Shown here: piece after piece, positions 46,328-55,573 of the stretch | Layout: each line of letters begins with the position of its first letter | Position numbering within the stretch: the first letter of the stretch is position 1 | Assembly: GCF_002105465.1 (NCBI RefSeq) | Contig: NZ_NCSQ01000148.1 | Location: 239 to 60,382, forward strand | From: Aquidulcibacter paucihalophilus | Lineage (GTDB): Bacteria; Pseudomonadota; Alphaproteobacteria; Caulobacterales; Aquidulcibacteraceae | Reading direction: 5' to 3' | Length of the DNA: 60,144 nucleotides | Made by a program: the position numbers and the translations under genes | Notes under the pieces: generated by a model | What the model saw: the letters and a program-made list of their open reading frames with translations, nothing else | What the model was told of the DNA's origin: nothing | Databases searched by the model: none

Positions 46328-49300
46328 TTATTTCTTCGGTGGGAGTTGTCCGCCGGCACCATCGCCAACAGCAGCGCCCATCCCTTCAACCAACTCCACG
46401 TTCAGACCCAAGGAACGCATTTCCTTGATCAAAACATTGAACGATTCAGGGATACCGACTTCGAACGTATCATCACCGCGCACGATGCTCTCATACACTT
46501 TGGTCCGGCCAGCGACGTCGTCAGACTTTACCGTCAACATCTCTTGCAGGGTGTAAGCGGCGCCATAGGCTTCCAGCGCCCAGACTTCCATTTCCCCAAA
46601 GCGCTGACCGCCAAACTGCGCCTTACCGCCCAGCGGCTGCTGGGTGACGAGCGAGTATGGACCGATCGAACGGGCGTGGATCTTATCATCCACCAAGTGG
46701 TGCAGCTTGAGCATGTAGATATAGCCCACGGTGACTTTGCGCTTGAACGCCTCACCGGTACGGCCATCATACAACGTGCTCTGCCCGGTCTCATCATTGC
46801 CCGTGCGGCGCAACAATTCCCGGATGTCACTTTCGCGTGCACCGTCGAACACATGGGTCGCGATAGGAACGCCGAACGACAGGTTCCGACCCAAGATCTT
46901 CAGGTCTTCCTCGCTGGTTGGCAATTCCTCATTCGGCCCATAAATGCTGGTCAAGGTTTCGACAAAGCGCGCCTTGTCCCCTGCCCGCTCATAGGCTTCC
47001 AAGGCATCCTTGACTTGCCTGCCAAGGCCCGCACAGGCCCAACCCAAGTGGGTTTCAAGGATCTGACCCACGTTCATCCGCGATGGCACACCCAAGGGGT
47101 TCAGCACGATATCAACATGGGTGCCATCTTCGAGGAATGGCATGTCTTCGATGGGGGTGATGCGTGAGATAACCCCTTTGTTGCCGTGACGACCGGCCAT
47201 TTTATCGCCGGGCTGCAGCTTGCGCTTCACGGCCACGAAGACTTTGACGACCTTCATCACGCCCGGAGGCAATTCATCACCACGACGCAGCTTTTCAACC
47301 TTGTCTTCAAAGCGGGCATCCAAGCTGCGCTTTGCATCTTGGAACAGCTTTTGAATGGCTTCGATTTCCCCCATCGCCGCTTCATCAGCAATCGCGATCT
47401 GCCACCATTGACCCTTAGAGAAATCTGCCAAGGTTTCTTCGGTGATTTCGCCTTTGCTAAAGCCCTTAGGACCAGACAGGCCTTCCTTGCCGACCAGCAA
47501 TTCCTTCAAGCGGCCATAGATGTTGCGCTCAAGGATCGCCAACTCATCGTCACGGTCCTTGGCTAAACGCTCAATTTCCTCGCGCTCGATTTGCATCGCG
47601 CGTTGGTCCTTGTCGACACCGTGGCGGTTGAACACACGGACTTCCACAACCGTGCCTTGAACACCAGGTGGCACTTTCAAAGAGGTGTCGCGAACGTCAG
47701 ACGCTTTTTCACCGAAGATCGCCCGCAAGAGCTTTTCTTCCGGTGTCATAGGGGTTTCGCCCTTTGGCGTGACCTTGCCGACCAGAATGTCGCCTGGGTT
47801 CACTTCCGCACCAATGGCCACAATACCTGCTTCATCCAAGTTCCGCAGGCTTTCTTCGCCGACGTTTGGAATGTCGCGGGTAATTTCTTCGGGGCCGAGC
47901 TTGGTATCGCGTGCCGAAATCTCAAACTCTTCCAAATGGATCGAGGTGAAGACGTCGTCGCGCACGATGCGCTCTGAAATCAGGATAGAGTCTTCGAAGT
48001 TGTAACCATTCCAGGGCATGAACGCGACGAGCACGTTACGGCCTAGAGCCAATTCACCCAGATCCGTCGATGGACCGTCGGCAATGATGTCGCCATCACG
48101 AACCAGATCGCCAACCCGAACCAGAGGACGCTGGTTAATGCAGGTGTTTTGGTTCGAGCGTTGGAACTTAATCAAGCGATAAATGTCAACGCCTGGCTTG
48201 GTTGGATCGGTTTCTTCAGTGGCCCGCACAACGATACGTGTACCGTCGATTTGCTCGACGATCCCGGGACGGCGGGCGACGATGGTGGCACCAGAGTCGC
48301 GCGCCACAACGCCTTCCATGCCGGTGCCGACCAGCGGTGCTTCGGCTTTCACCAAAGGCACGGCCTGACGTTGCATGTTCGAGCCCATTAGAGCGCGGTT
48401 TGCGTCGTCGTTTTCCAAGAATGGGATCAAGGCCGCAGCCACCGAAACCACCTGCTTTGGCGACACGTCGATGAATTCGATCAGATCACGATGCAGAATG
48501 GTGGCATCGCCGTTTTGACGGGCTTCGACCAACTCTTCGGTGATATAGCCAGTTTCATCCACGGGCGAGTTTGCCTGTGCAATCGCATATTTGGCTTCTT
48601 CAACCGCCGAGAGATAGATCACCTCTTCTTGCATCTTGCCGTTGATCACGCGCCGATACGGGCTTTCGATAAAGCCGTATTTATTGACGCGCGCAAAGGT
48701 CGCGAGCGAGTTGATCAGTCCGATATTCGGACCTTCAGGCGTCTCGATTGGGCAGATACGGCCATAATGGGTTGGGTGCACGTCGCGGACTTCAAAGCCC
48801 GCACGCTCGCGCGTCAAACCACCGGGACCTAAGGCCGACAAGCGGCGCTTGTGGGTGATTTCCGACAGCGGATTGGTTTGGTCCATGAATTGCGACAATT
48901 GCGATGAGCCAAAGAATTCACGCACGGCAGCGGCTGCTGGTTTAGCGTTGATCAAATCATGCGGCATGACGGTGTCGATATCGATCGAACCCATGCGTTC
49001 CTTGATCGCGCGCTCCATTCGCAGCAGGCCAACACGATATTGATTTTCCATCAATTCGCCGACCGAGCGGACGCGGCGGTTGCCAAGGTTATCGATGTCA
49101 TCGATTTCACCGCGGCCATCACGCAGACCGACCAAGACCTTCAGAACTTCAATGATGTCTTCCTTGCGCAGAACGCGCATTTCGTCATCCACATCGAGGT
49201 CGAGGCGCATATTCATTTTCACGCGGCCCACAGCCGAGAGATCATAGCGCTCCTTGTCAAAGAACAAGGATTGGAACATGGCTTGCGCGGTTTCTTGCGT

Positions 49301-50452
49301 CGGTGGCTCACCGGGACGCATCACGCGATAGATGTCGGTCAAAGCGCTTTCGCGGCCGTCATTCTTGTCCAGAACGATCGTATTGCGCATCCAAGGGCCA
49401 ACGGTGACATTGTCGATGTCCAAGACATCAATTTCAGTCACGCCAGCTTGGCGCATTTCCACGATTTGAACATGGCTCAACTCTTGGCCGGCCTCGGCAT
49501 AGATCTCACCATTTTCAGCGCTTGCGATATCGAAAGCGGCAAACCGGCCAATCAATTGATCGTCGGGCACCAACAAGTTGGTGACACCTTCTTCGGCCAG
49601 TTTATTCGCGTTACGGGCCGACAATTTCTTGCCGCCTTCAGCCACAACCTTGCCGGTCGCCGCATCGATCAAGTCATAAGCTGGCTTTTGGCCGCGCCAA
49701 CGTTCTGGCACGAACGGAATGTGCCAACCGCCTTCAGCAGCCGTGTAAGTGATGGTCTTGTAGAAGGTCGACAGGATTTGTTCTGCGTCCATGCCCAGCG
49801 CATAGAGGATGGTAGTCGCAGGCAGCTTGCGCTTGCGGTCGATCCGCACATAGACCACGTCCTTGGCATCAAACTCAAAATCAAGCCAAGAACCACGGTA
49901 TGGGATCACGCGGGCAGCAAACAACAATTTGCCCGATGAGTGGGTTTTGCCCTTGTCATGATCAAAGAACACGCCTGGCGAACGGTGCATCTGGGACACG
50001 ATCACCCGCTCGGTCCCGTTGACGACAAATGTACCTTTGTCGGTCATCAAAGGAATGTCGCCCATATAGACGTCTTGTTCCTTGATATCCTTTACCGACT
50101 TGGCACCGGTATCTTCATCGGATTCGAAGGTGATCAAACGCAATTTGACCTTTAGAGGAGCCGAATAGGTCAAGTCGCGCTGGATACATTCATCCACGTC
50201 AAACTTGGGAGGCTCAAACTCAAAAGAAACATATTCCAGAACGGCGCGCTCTTGGAAATCCTTGATCGGGAACACCGACTTAAAGACCGCTTCAATGCCC
50301 TCATCGCGGCGCAATTCTTGCGGCACATCTTTTTGAAGGAATTGGTCATAGGAACTTTTTTGAACCTCAATGAGGTTCGGCATAGTCACTGCCTCGGCAA
50401 TTTTGCCGAAAGATTTACGAATACGTTTCTTACCCGTGAACGATTGAGCCAT
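46328..50452 (-). CDS. rpoB: RNA polymerase beta subunit
   Basis: It is the 1374-residue partner of RpoC, beginning [17 protein letters not shown]. The rifampicin region reads [20 protein letters not shown] then RLSALGPGG, with the residues usual for sensitive strains. The C-terminal clamp contact [19 protein letters not shown] and [15 protein letters not shown] are also present. An upstream in-frame extension of 34 codons was rejected; GGAAG stands 5 bases before the chosen ATG. Unusually, a separate membrane-protein gene with flanking terminators lies between rplL and rpoB, so rpoBC likely has its own promoter in about 50453-50557. Confidence 0.98.
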   Translation of the reverse strand: MAQSFTGKKRIRKSFGKIAEAVTMPNLIEVQKSSYDQFLQKDVPQELRRDEGIEAVFKSVFPIKDFQERAVLEYVSFEFEPPKFDVDECIQRDLTYSAPLKVKLRLITFESDEDTGAKSVKDIKEQDVYMGDIPLMTDKGTFVVNGTERVIVSQMHRSPGVFFDHDKGKTHSSGKLLFAARVIPYRGSWLDFEFDAKDVVYVRIDRKRKLPATTILYALGMDAEQILSTFYKTITYTAAEGGWHIPFVPERWRGQKPAYDLIDAATGKVVAEGGKKLSARNANKLAEEGVTNLLVPDDQLIGRFAAFDIASAENGEIYAEAGQELSHVQIVEMRQAGVTEIDVLDIDNVTVGPWMRNTIVLDKNDGRESALTDIYRVMRPGEPPTQETAQAMFQSLFFDKERYDLSAVGRVKMNMRLDLDVDDEMRVLRKEDIIEVLKVLVGLRDGRGEIDDIDNLGNRRVRSVGELMENQYRVGLLRMERAIKERMGSIDIDTVMPHDLINAKPAAAAVREFFGSSQLSQFMDQTNPLSEITHKRRLSALGPGGLTRERAGFEVRDVHPTHYGRICPIETPEGPNIGLINSLATFARVNKYGFIESPYRRVINGKMQEEVIYLSAVEEAKYAIAQANSPVDETGYITEELVEARQNGDATILHRDLIEFIDVSPKQVVSVAAALIPFLENDDANRALMGSNMQRQAVPLVKAEAPLVGTGMEGVVARDSGATIVARRPGIVEQIDGTRIVVRATEETDPTKPGVDIYRLIKFQRSNQNTCINQRPLVRVGDLVRDGDIIADGPSTDLGELALGRNVLVAFMPWNGYNFEDSILISERIVRDDVFTSIHLEEFEISARDTKLGPEEITRDIPNVGEESLRNLDEAGIVAIGAEVNPGDILVGKVTPKGETPMTPEEKLLRAIFGEKASDVRDTSLKVPPGVQGTVVEVRVFNRHGVDKDQRAMQIEREEIERLAKDRDDELAILERNIYGRLKELLVGKEGLSGPKGFSKGEITEETLADFSKGQWWQIAIADEAAMGEIEAIQKLFQDAKRSLDARFEDKVEKLRRGDELPPGVMKVVKVFVAVKRKLQPGDKMAGRHGNKGVISRITPIEDMPFLEDGTHVDIVLNPLGVPSRMNVGQILETHLGWACAGLGRQVKDALEAYERAGDKARFVETLTSIYGPNEELPTSEEDLKILGRNLSFGVPIATHVFDGARESDIRELLRRTGNDETGQSTLYDGRTGEAFKRKVTVGYIYMLKLHHLVDDKIHARSIGPYSLVTQQPLGGKAQFGGQRFGEMEVWALEAYGAAYTLQEMLTVKSDDVAGRTKVYESIVRGDDTFEVGIPESFNVLIKEMRSLGLNVELVEGMGAAVGDGAGGQLPPKK

Positions 50453-50557
50453 CGCTCTTCCCTTCTTGTGGGGCCGCGCGATCATCCAGCGGGGGCTGGG
50501 CGCGCAGGCTGCCGAATGATTGCCTGCTCGGGAAAAAGCCCCCTTCAAACGCAATAA

Positions 50558-50583
50558 ACGGTCCCGCAGGCGTGTGGGACCGT
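50558..50583 (-). terminator. Hairpin upstream of rpoB, likely terminator of the preceding gene
   Basis: ACGGTCCC (50558-50565) and GGGACCGT (50576-50583) form a perfect 8-bp stem with a 10-base loop. TTTATTG follows on the minus strand. It lies 85 bases after the stop of the frameshifted membrane protein and about 105 bases before rpoB. Confidence 0.6.
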
Positions 50584-50667
50584 AGCGTGGAAATATGAAG
50601 GTGCCTCGTGCGTATGTCTTACGTCGCCCTGCAAGTAAAGGGGGATCAGGCAGTCATCACAGCAGAT

Positions 50668-51467
50668 TTATGCCGCAAGGAAACTTGGCCGTTTTTTTGT
50701 CCGCACCATCAAGCTTAAGAGAGCGTAAAATACAGTAAAGGCGAGGACCATTTCCGACAATTCTTCAAAGATTTCATGTTGCAACAAGATGCCGGCGCTG
50801 ACCATCAAGCCATAGACAGCCGGCCAAGAGAAACAATCGCGCAAAAACCGCACAATGGTTAGATGCGCCAAAGACTTCCCATAATGATGGGCAATAGGTG
50901 GCAGGAGGATGAGGCACCAACCCAACCCCTGATACAGCGCGTCATAGAGACGCGGGGAAACCAAATTATGCAGGTTCGCCTCATGCTGGAGATTGACCTT
51001 GATCAGACCTTCGGGGGTAGCAAAGCCCAGCCAATGCTGGCCCCAACTGATTTCTTCACCGATCATGGCAACAAAGCCAAGATGCCCATCATCAGAATAA
51101 CCCGCCACATAGGCGCGGCCTTCGCGCCATAAAGGCTGCTGGCGCGCCGGAAAAGGAAAAGGGCGCATGCAATCGCCAACGCATAAAACAGTACGGTGGC
51201 GGTCTCCACGATCCCGCCGTCAAACTGCTCTGAGCCAAAAATCCAAGACTCGGTTTGATGATGCAGCGTTGCCCAGACATCGGTCGGCACAAACACGCCC
51301 CAGGTCATGATTAGACCAACAAAGCCCAGCGCTGTTACCAGATCGAGTGGATGGGCTATTCGCCCTCTACGACCCAGCCACCGAAACAAGCTCAAGATCA
51401 TAGATACCAAAACTGACAGCAAGAAGAGTGCGGTCATCATGGGGTTTGAAGCATGGATGGCAAACAC
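50668..51467 (-). pseudogene. Seven-helix membrane protein, interrupted by an apparent one-base frameshift
   Basis: Two overlapping minus-strand frames make one protein. The first (51063-51467) has three complete hydrophobic helices and stops within a fourth at GILALLP. The second continues from about 51066 with MIGEEISWGQHWLGF, VNLQHEANLHN and three more helices. One extra G in TTGTTG-CCATG (near 51067-51070) would join them as LLAMIGEEISWG, giving about 266 residues. The GEEISWGQ and Q-E-NLHN motifs resemble an uncharacterised membrane family I remember only vaguely. Either the gene is broken or the sequence has a single error. Both ends are flanked by terminators. Confidence 0.7.
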
Positions 51468-51613
51468 GAGACGGCACGCTTTCTAATCCTGTGCGGCCTT
51501 CGGCTAGTCTTGGGCCATCGATCACATTGCGCAACGAGAATACACCCGCTTTCCTTTCCACTTTGTTCACGACCCCGTGAAGTCTAGAGGGCGGCGCACC
51601 GCACTTTAGGCAC

Positions 51614-51646
51614 AAAAAACGGGCACCTCCATCACAGAGGTGCCCG
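51614..51646 (-). terminator. Rho-independent terminator after rplL
   Basis: CGGGCACCTC (51620-51629) and GAGGTGCCCG (51637-51646) form a perfect 10-bp stem with a 7-base loop, followed by TTTTTT on the minus strand. It begins 28 bases after the rplL stop. The remaining gap to 51468 shows nothing else convincing except presumably the promoter of the frameshifted gene. Confidence 0.94.
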
Positions 51647-51673
51647 CCTTTGATTTCAGCTTTCGCCGAAAGC

Positions 51674-52054
51674 TTACTTCAATTCGACCTTTGCACCAGC
51701 TGCTTCGAGCTGAGCTTTGATCTTGTTGGCTTCGTCCTTGGACACGCCTTCTTTGACTGGCTTTGGAGCTGCTTCGACCAGGTCCTTGGCTTCTTTCAGG
51801 CCCAGACCGGTGATGCCGCGAACTTCCTTGATCACTTCGATCTTCTTGTCGCCGAACGACGCGAGAACGACGGTGAATTCGGTTTGCTCTTCAGCAGCTT
51901 CTGCAGGAGCAGCAGCGCCACCGCCAACTGCAGCAACAGCCACAGGAGCAGCAGCAGTAACGCCCCACTTTTCTTCCAGAAGCTTTGCGAGGTCAGCAGC
52001 TTCCAAAACGGTCAATGCGGACAGGTCTTCGACCAACTTTTCGAGTTTAGACAT
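51674..52054 (-). CDS. rplL: 50S ribosomal protein L7/L12
   Basis: It forms the ribosomal stalk that recruits translation GTPases. The 126-residue acidic protein has the N-terminal dimerisation helices ([19 protein letters not shown]), an Ala-rich hinge (about 38-58), and the C-terminal domain [19 protein letters not shown] with [22 protein letters not shown] precedes the ATG. It is 54 bases downstream of rplJ. Confidence 0.98.
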   Translation of the reverse strand: MSKLEKLVEDLSALTVLEAADLAKLLEEKWGVTAAAPVAVAAVGGGAAAPAEAAEEQTEFTVVLASFGDKKIEVIKEVRGITGLGLKEAKDLVEAAPKPVKEGVSKDEANKIKAQLEAAGAKVELK

Positions 52055-52108
52055 TTTCGTGTTTCCTGACTTGGATAAGTTTGTAAGTGGTATCGCGGAC
52101 GACGGACG

Positions 52109-52624
52109 TCACGCAGCATTCTTGTCGGCATGTGCCTGCAGAACGCGGGCCAATTGGGCGGCAGGTGCTTGAACCACAGCAGCGATTTTCTGGGCAGGTG
52201 CCTGGATAACGCCAATGAGTTTCGAACGCAGCTCGTCCAAGGATGGCAAGGTAGCCAGCGACTTGACGCCATTGGCGTCCAGCACTGTTGCGCCCATGAA
52301 GCCCCCAGTCAGAACGAGCTTATCGTTCGACTTGGCGAAGTCTGCCATCAATTTCGGCGCGACCGTTGGGTCTTCCGAAAATGCAACAGCTGTCGGGCCT
52401 TTCAGGAGCACATGGGCGCCATGGCCCGGATGTCCTTCAAGTGCCAGCCTCGCGAGGCGGTTTTTAACCACCTTCACGCCCGCACCAACGGCCGAAGCCT
52501 TGATGCGGAGGTCCGTCAATTCCGCGACGGTCATTCCGGTGTAGTGTGCAAACACAACAACGGTATTCTCGTTAAAGACGCTTTTCAGTGTCTCGACGAC
52601 TTCGGCCTTTTCGGTCCGATCCAT
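52109..52624 (-). CDS. rplJ: 50S ribosomal protein L10
   Basis: It anchors the L7/L12 dimers to 23S rRNA and, as an L10-L12 complex, usually represses its own mRNA. The start MDRTEKAEVVETLKSVF, with GAGGAG 8 bases upstream, gives 171 residues. VVFAHYTGMTVAELTDLR, KVVKNRLARLALEG and LKGPTAVAFSEDP are typical. The frame continues 11 codons further upstream without family support. The preceding gap of 315 bases is a long leader. Confidence 0.97.
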   Translation of the reverse strand: MDRTEKAEVVETLKSVFNENTVVVFAHYTGMTVAELTDLRIKASAVGAGVKVVKNRLARLALEGHPGHGAHVLLKGPTAVAFSEDPTVAPKLMADFAKSNDKLVLTGGFMGATVLDANGVKSLATLPSLDELRSKLIGVIQAPAQKIAAVVQAPAAQLARVLQAHADKNAA

Positions 52625-52905
52625 CGCGGTCTCCTCAGGTTTGATCGATGGGACCATCCCACCGATCGGTGACTGCCACCTCCCAAAGAAAGGGCGGCGA
52701 CAGGCCTGCCCGGGGACGAAGGACCTCTGATCCGTTTGTTGCCAAACCTATCATCAGTTACACTCGCTCCCGTCTAACGTGGACCAGAAAGTCGCCTCTC
52801 TGATTAAGCCATCACTGGCATCCATGATCTCGGACAGGTTGCTCTAGCTTGATAACAACACAAACCAGAGCATTCGCGCGGGGTTACCCCCGTTTGAATG
52901 GATAG
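52625..52905 (-). promoter_or_regulatory. Long untranslated leader of rplJ, candidate L10 autoregulation site
   Basis: The 315-base gap between rplA and rplJ has no convincing gene. In other bacteria the rplJ leader is an RNA structure bound by L10-L12. Here several short complementary elements are visible on the minus strand, including CCGATCGG and GATGG-TC-CCATC shortly before the start codon, and CGGGG-TTA-CCCCG near 52877-52893. I cannot fold the whole leader by eye. A promoter for rplJL could also lie here. Confidence 0.4.
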
Positions 52906-52933
52906 GACGGGCAGATCCTAAGGCCTGCCCGTC
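52906..52933 (-). terminator. Hairpin after rplA (terminator or attenuator)
   Basis: GACGGGCAG (52906-52914) and CTGCCCGTC (52925-52933) form a perfect 9-bp stem with a 10-base loop, 6 bases after the rplA stop. The following bases (CTATCC on the minus strand) are not a T-run, so partial termination or processing between rplKA and rplJL is more likely than full termination. Confidence 0.6.
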
Positions 52934-52939
52934 AATTCT

Positions 52940-53644
52940 TTAGGCTGGGACGTTGATCGCAGAAGCGGTGTCAACCTTGACGCCAGGACCCATGGTCGAG
53001 GACATCGAAACGCGGCGGACATAAGTGCCCTTGGCGCCGGTTGGCTTTGCTTTCACGAGGGCGTCGACCAAAGCGCGGGCGTTTTCAACCAAAGCTGCTT
53101 CGGTGAAGCTTGCCTTGCCGATGCCAGCATGAACGATACCGGCTTTTTCCACGCGGAACTCGACAGCGCCGCCTTTGGAATCTTCAACAGCCTTTTTGAC
53201 ATCCATGGTCACCGTGCCGACCTTTGGGTTTGGCATCAGGCCGCGTGGGCCCAAGACCTTACCCAAACGACCCACGAGGGCCATCATGTCTGGGGTTGCG
53301 ATCACGCGGTCAAAGTCCATGCGGCCGCCTTGCACTTCTTCAAGCAAGTCTTCCGCACCGACGATTTCAGCGCCAGCTGCACGGGCTTCATCGGCTTTAG
53401 GACCGCGAGCAAACACAGCCACGCGAACCGAACGGCCAGAACCGTTTGGCAAATTACAGACACCACGGACCATTTGGTCAGCATATTTTGGTTCAACGCC
53501 CAAATTGACAGCGATATCCACGCCTTCGTCAAACTTGGCCTTGGCGTTAGCCTTCACGATGGCGATAGCTTCTTCCAAAGTGTAGAGCTTTTCAGCAACA
53601 ACGCTTGTGCGGGCGGCTGCGAGCCGTTTTCCAACTTTAGCCAT
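52940..53644 (-). CDS. rplA: 50S ribosomal protein L1
   Basis: It forms the mobile L1 stalk and binds 23S rRNA at the E site; it often represses the rplKA mRNA. The 234-residue protein starts [15 protein letters not shown], with [59 protein letters not shown] and [17 protein letters not shown]. It follows rplK after 2 bases. Confidence 0.98.
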   Translation of the reverse strand: MAKVGKRLAAARTSVVAEKLYTLEEAIAIVKANAKAKFDEGVDIAVNLGVEPKYADQMVRGVCNLPNGSGRSVRVAVFARGPKADEARAAGAEIVGAEDLLEEVQGGRMDFDRVIATPDMMALVGRLGKVLGPRGLMPNPKVGTVTMDVKKAVEDSKGGAVEFRVEKAGIVHAGIGKASFTEAALVENARALVDALVKAKPTGAKGTYVRRVSMSSTMGPGVKVDTASAINVPA

Positions 53645-53646
53645 GA

Positions 53647-54075
53647 TTATGCCACCACTTCCAAGCCCATGGAACGTGCAGAGCCAGCGATGATTTTCGT
53701 CGCGGCGTCGAGGTCCATAGCGTTCAAGTCCTTCATCTTCTTTTCTGCGATCTCACGGCACTGGGCCATGGTCACCGAACCGGCGCGGTCACGACCAGGC
53801 TTCAACGAGCCCTTTGAGAGACCGGCAGCCTTTTTGAGATAGTGCGACGCAGGTGGCGTCTTGATCTCAAAGGTGAAGCTCTTGTCTTGGTAATAGGTGA
53901 TCACGGTTGGGCAAGGGGTACCCTTTTCCATTTCCTGCGTCTTGGCGTTAAAGCCCTTGCAGAATTCCATGATGTTCAAGCCGCGTTGACCCAACGCAGG
54001 CCCGATTGGTGGAGCAGGCTTTGCTTCGCCTGCCATCACCTCGAGCTTAATTTGCCCGAGAACTTTCTTCGCCAT
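53647..54075 (-). CDS. rplK: 50S ribosomal protein L11
   Basis: It binds the GTPase-associated region of 23S rRNA. The 142-residue length from [16 protein letters not shown] is exactly normal. Landmarks are [20 protein letters not shown] with the Pro-rich helix bound by thiostrepton, [20 protein letters not shown], and [11 protein letters not shown] at the end. The frame is open seven codons earlier, but the family start is clear. It is separated from nusG by about 140 bases. Confidence 0.98.
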   Translation of the reverse strand: MAKKVLGQIKLEVMAGEAKPAPPIGPALGQRGLNIMEFCKGFNAKTQEMEKGTPCPTVITYYQDKSFTFEIKTPPASHYLKKAAGLSKGSLKPGRDRAGSVTMAQCREIAEKKMKDLNAMDLDAATKIIAGSARSMGLEVVA

Positions 54076-54216
54076 AGTCCCACTCCTAAAAGCCACCCTA
54101 TTCAGGTGTGCTTGGGTTTTTCGATCAGACCAGCCTAGCTGGAAGATCGAGGGTTACGTGGTCCGGCCGCGCTGGCTTAATTTGCGCAAACCTCCCACAT
54201 CTCATGAACCGGTGGA

Positions 54217-54756
54217 TTAGCTGAGCTTTTCCACCTGCCCATATTCAAGTTCAACCGGCGTCGACCGGCCGAAGATTGAAACTGCAACTTTGAGGCGCTG
54301 ACGCGTCTCATCAACTTCTTCAACATGGCCTTCGAAGGAAGCAAATGGGCCATCCATAACCCGCACCTTCTCGCCCAAATCGAACGAAACAATTTGCTTT
54401 GGACGCTCTACACCGTCTTCGACCACGCCCAGAATGCGCTGAACTTCACGTTCAGACACCGGCGTTGGACGCTTACCAGCATCCGCCCCCAAAAATCCGG
54501 TCACCTTTGGGGTGTCCTTTACCAAGTGATAGGTGGCGTCATCCAACTCCATCTTCACCAAAACATAGCCGGGGAAGAAGCGGCGCTCGCTCACGCGTTT
54601 GCGGCCACGGACAGTCTCTGTCACTTCTTCCGATGGCACCAGAACTTGCTCAACCTTGTCGGCCAAGCCCTTCTGGGCGGCGGTCTCTTTAATCTGCTCT
54701 GCAACTTTCTTCTCGAAGTTCGAGTAAGCGTGCACAATATACCATTTGGCGCTCAA
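54217..54756 (-). CDS. nusG: Transcription termination/antitermination factor NusG (TTG start)
   Basis: It binds RNA polymerase to suppress pausing and couples to ribosomes or Rho. The NGN domain begins AKWYIVHAYSNFEKKVAEQ, followed by RRFFPGYVLVKMELDD, and the C-terminal KOW domain has GEKVRVMDGPFASFEG. I assign the start to TTG at 54754-54756, just before SAKWYIVHAYS and preceded by GGGGGAC. That gives 179 residues, the usual length. It lies 1 base after the secE stop. The longer reading would extend far into secE. Confidence 0.95.
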   Translation of the reverse strand: MSAKWYIVHAYSNFEKKVAEQIKETAAQKGLADKVEQVLVPSEEVTETVRGRKRVSERRFFPGYVLVKMELDDATYHLVKDTPKVTGFLGADAGKRPTPVSEREVQRILGVVEDGVERPKQIVSFDLGEKVRVMDGPFASFEGHVEEVDETRQRLKVAVSIFGRSTPVELEYGQVEKLS

Positions 54757-54757
54757 C

Positions 54758-55006
54758 CTATTGTCCCCCGCCAATGCCGAGTATGAAACCAACTGCGCGG
54801 CGCAACAGCAAGTCAACTAAGAAAAAGAAGATCGCGGCAACCACGACCATCAAAAACACGAAAACAGTCGAAACCAAGGTCTCATTGCGCGACGCCCAGG
54901 AAACCTTGCGGATTTCCGAACGCACGTCCTTAAAGTACTGGACGAGGCCAGACTTTTTGACCGCAGGCTTTGGAGCCGGAGTGGGCGTGGTTGGTGCTTG
55001 TGCCAT
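54758..55006 (-). CDS. secE: Preprotein translocase subunit SecE
   Basis: It is the small clamp subunit of the SecYEG channel. The 82-residue product has a Pro/Ala-rich N-terminus, the amphipathic segment YFKDVRSEIRKVSWASRNE that is diagnostic for SecE, and one membrane helix (about 44-65). Its stop codon stands next to the nusG start, so the two are translationally coupled. tRNA-Trp lies 115 bases upstream on the same strand. Confidence 0.97.
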   Translation of the reverse strand: MAQAPTTPTPAPKPAVKKSGLVQYFKDVRSEIRKVSWASRNETLVSTVFVFLMVVVAAIFFFLVDLLLRRAVGFILGIGGGQ

Positions 55007-55121
55007 GATGTTTTAGGTGGTGCGGGCAACCCGAAAGCGCCAGCCCCAATCGTTCCTGTTTTGCATTCCGTTGAGCAACCCCTTCAGCGAGGCCACCCTG
55101 TTCCTGTTACCGTCCCGCGCC

Positions 55122-55197
55122 TGGCAGGGGCTGAGGGACTCGAACCCACGACCCTCGGTTTTGGAGACCGATGCTCTACCAGCTGAGCTAAACCCCT
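55122..55197 (-). tRNA. trnW: tRNA-Trp (CCA anticodon)
   Basis: On the minus strand the 76-base molecule starts AGGGGTTTAGCTCAG. Its acceptor AGGGGTT pairs with AGCCCCT, the anticodon loop reads CTCCAAA with anticodon CCA, and the T-loop is GGTTCGAGTCC. The discriminator G is followed by an encoded CCA. The tRNA-Trp-secE-nusG order is widespread in bacteria. The tuf gene that often precedes it is absent here. Confidence 0.97.
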
Positions 55198-55205
55198 AAA
55201 GCGCG

Positions 55206-55237
55206 CCGCGCCCGAAGGCATTAGACCTTGGGCGCGG
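55206..55237. other. Long hairpin just upstream of tRNA-Trp
   Basis: CCGCGCCCGAAGG (55206-55218) and CCTTGGGCGCGG (55226-55237) pair over 12 bp with one bulged base and a 7-base loop. It is 9 bases from the 5' end of tRNA-Trp. It could be part of the pre-tRNA leader or a terminator for an unseen transcript; no T-run follows on either strand. Confidence 0.45.
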
Positions 55238-55573
55238 ACCGCCGCATATGCCCGAACACCCCTTCAGACGCAAGGGGGGCAGGTGAAACAAGTCGCATTG
55301 TTTGATGCTATCTGCGCAGTGAGAAGACGCCGTTTGACGGAGGCCTATCCCCTCAACGCAAAACTGTCGCCAAATTGTTGCAGCAACGCAACACACGACA
55401 ATTAGAGTCGCTCATGCGGCGAATTTCACCATCTCCAAGGTAGATTGATCCGTATTCGCACGTTAGCCAACTCGTCCATCAGCAATTCGGCGCTTCAGAT
55501 TCCTCCGCGACCACTCCGGTCTTACTGGGGCGAAACAACGGATTGTCGATTACACAATCAGGATGGACTTCAC
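55238..55573. promoter_or_regulatory. Divergent intergenic region between tRNA-Trp and the TonB-dependent receptor
   Basis: This stretch must hold promoters for the tRNA-secE-nusG unit (minus) and for the receptor (plus). GTTGC-A-GCAAC (55377-55387) is a small palindrome that could bind a regulator. A GAGTC site near 55407 fits the CcrM methylation pattern GANTC. I found no convincing -35/-10 pair or Fur box and no gene. The receptor frame is open from 55445, but without a signal sequence before 55574. Confidence 0.35.

Noticed and set aside
48959..49939. 326-residue plus-strand open frame
   Set aside because: It is antisense to rpoB, with the His-rich composition of a shadow frame.
54998..55199. 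Plus-strand frames of 60-62 residues over the tRNA-Trp gene
   Set aside because: They read the antisense of a tRNA, a familiar annotation artefact.
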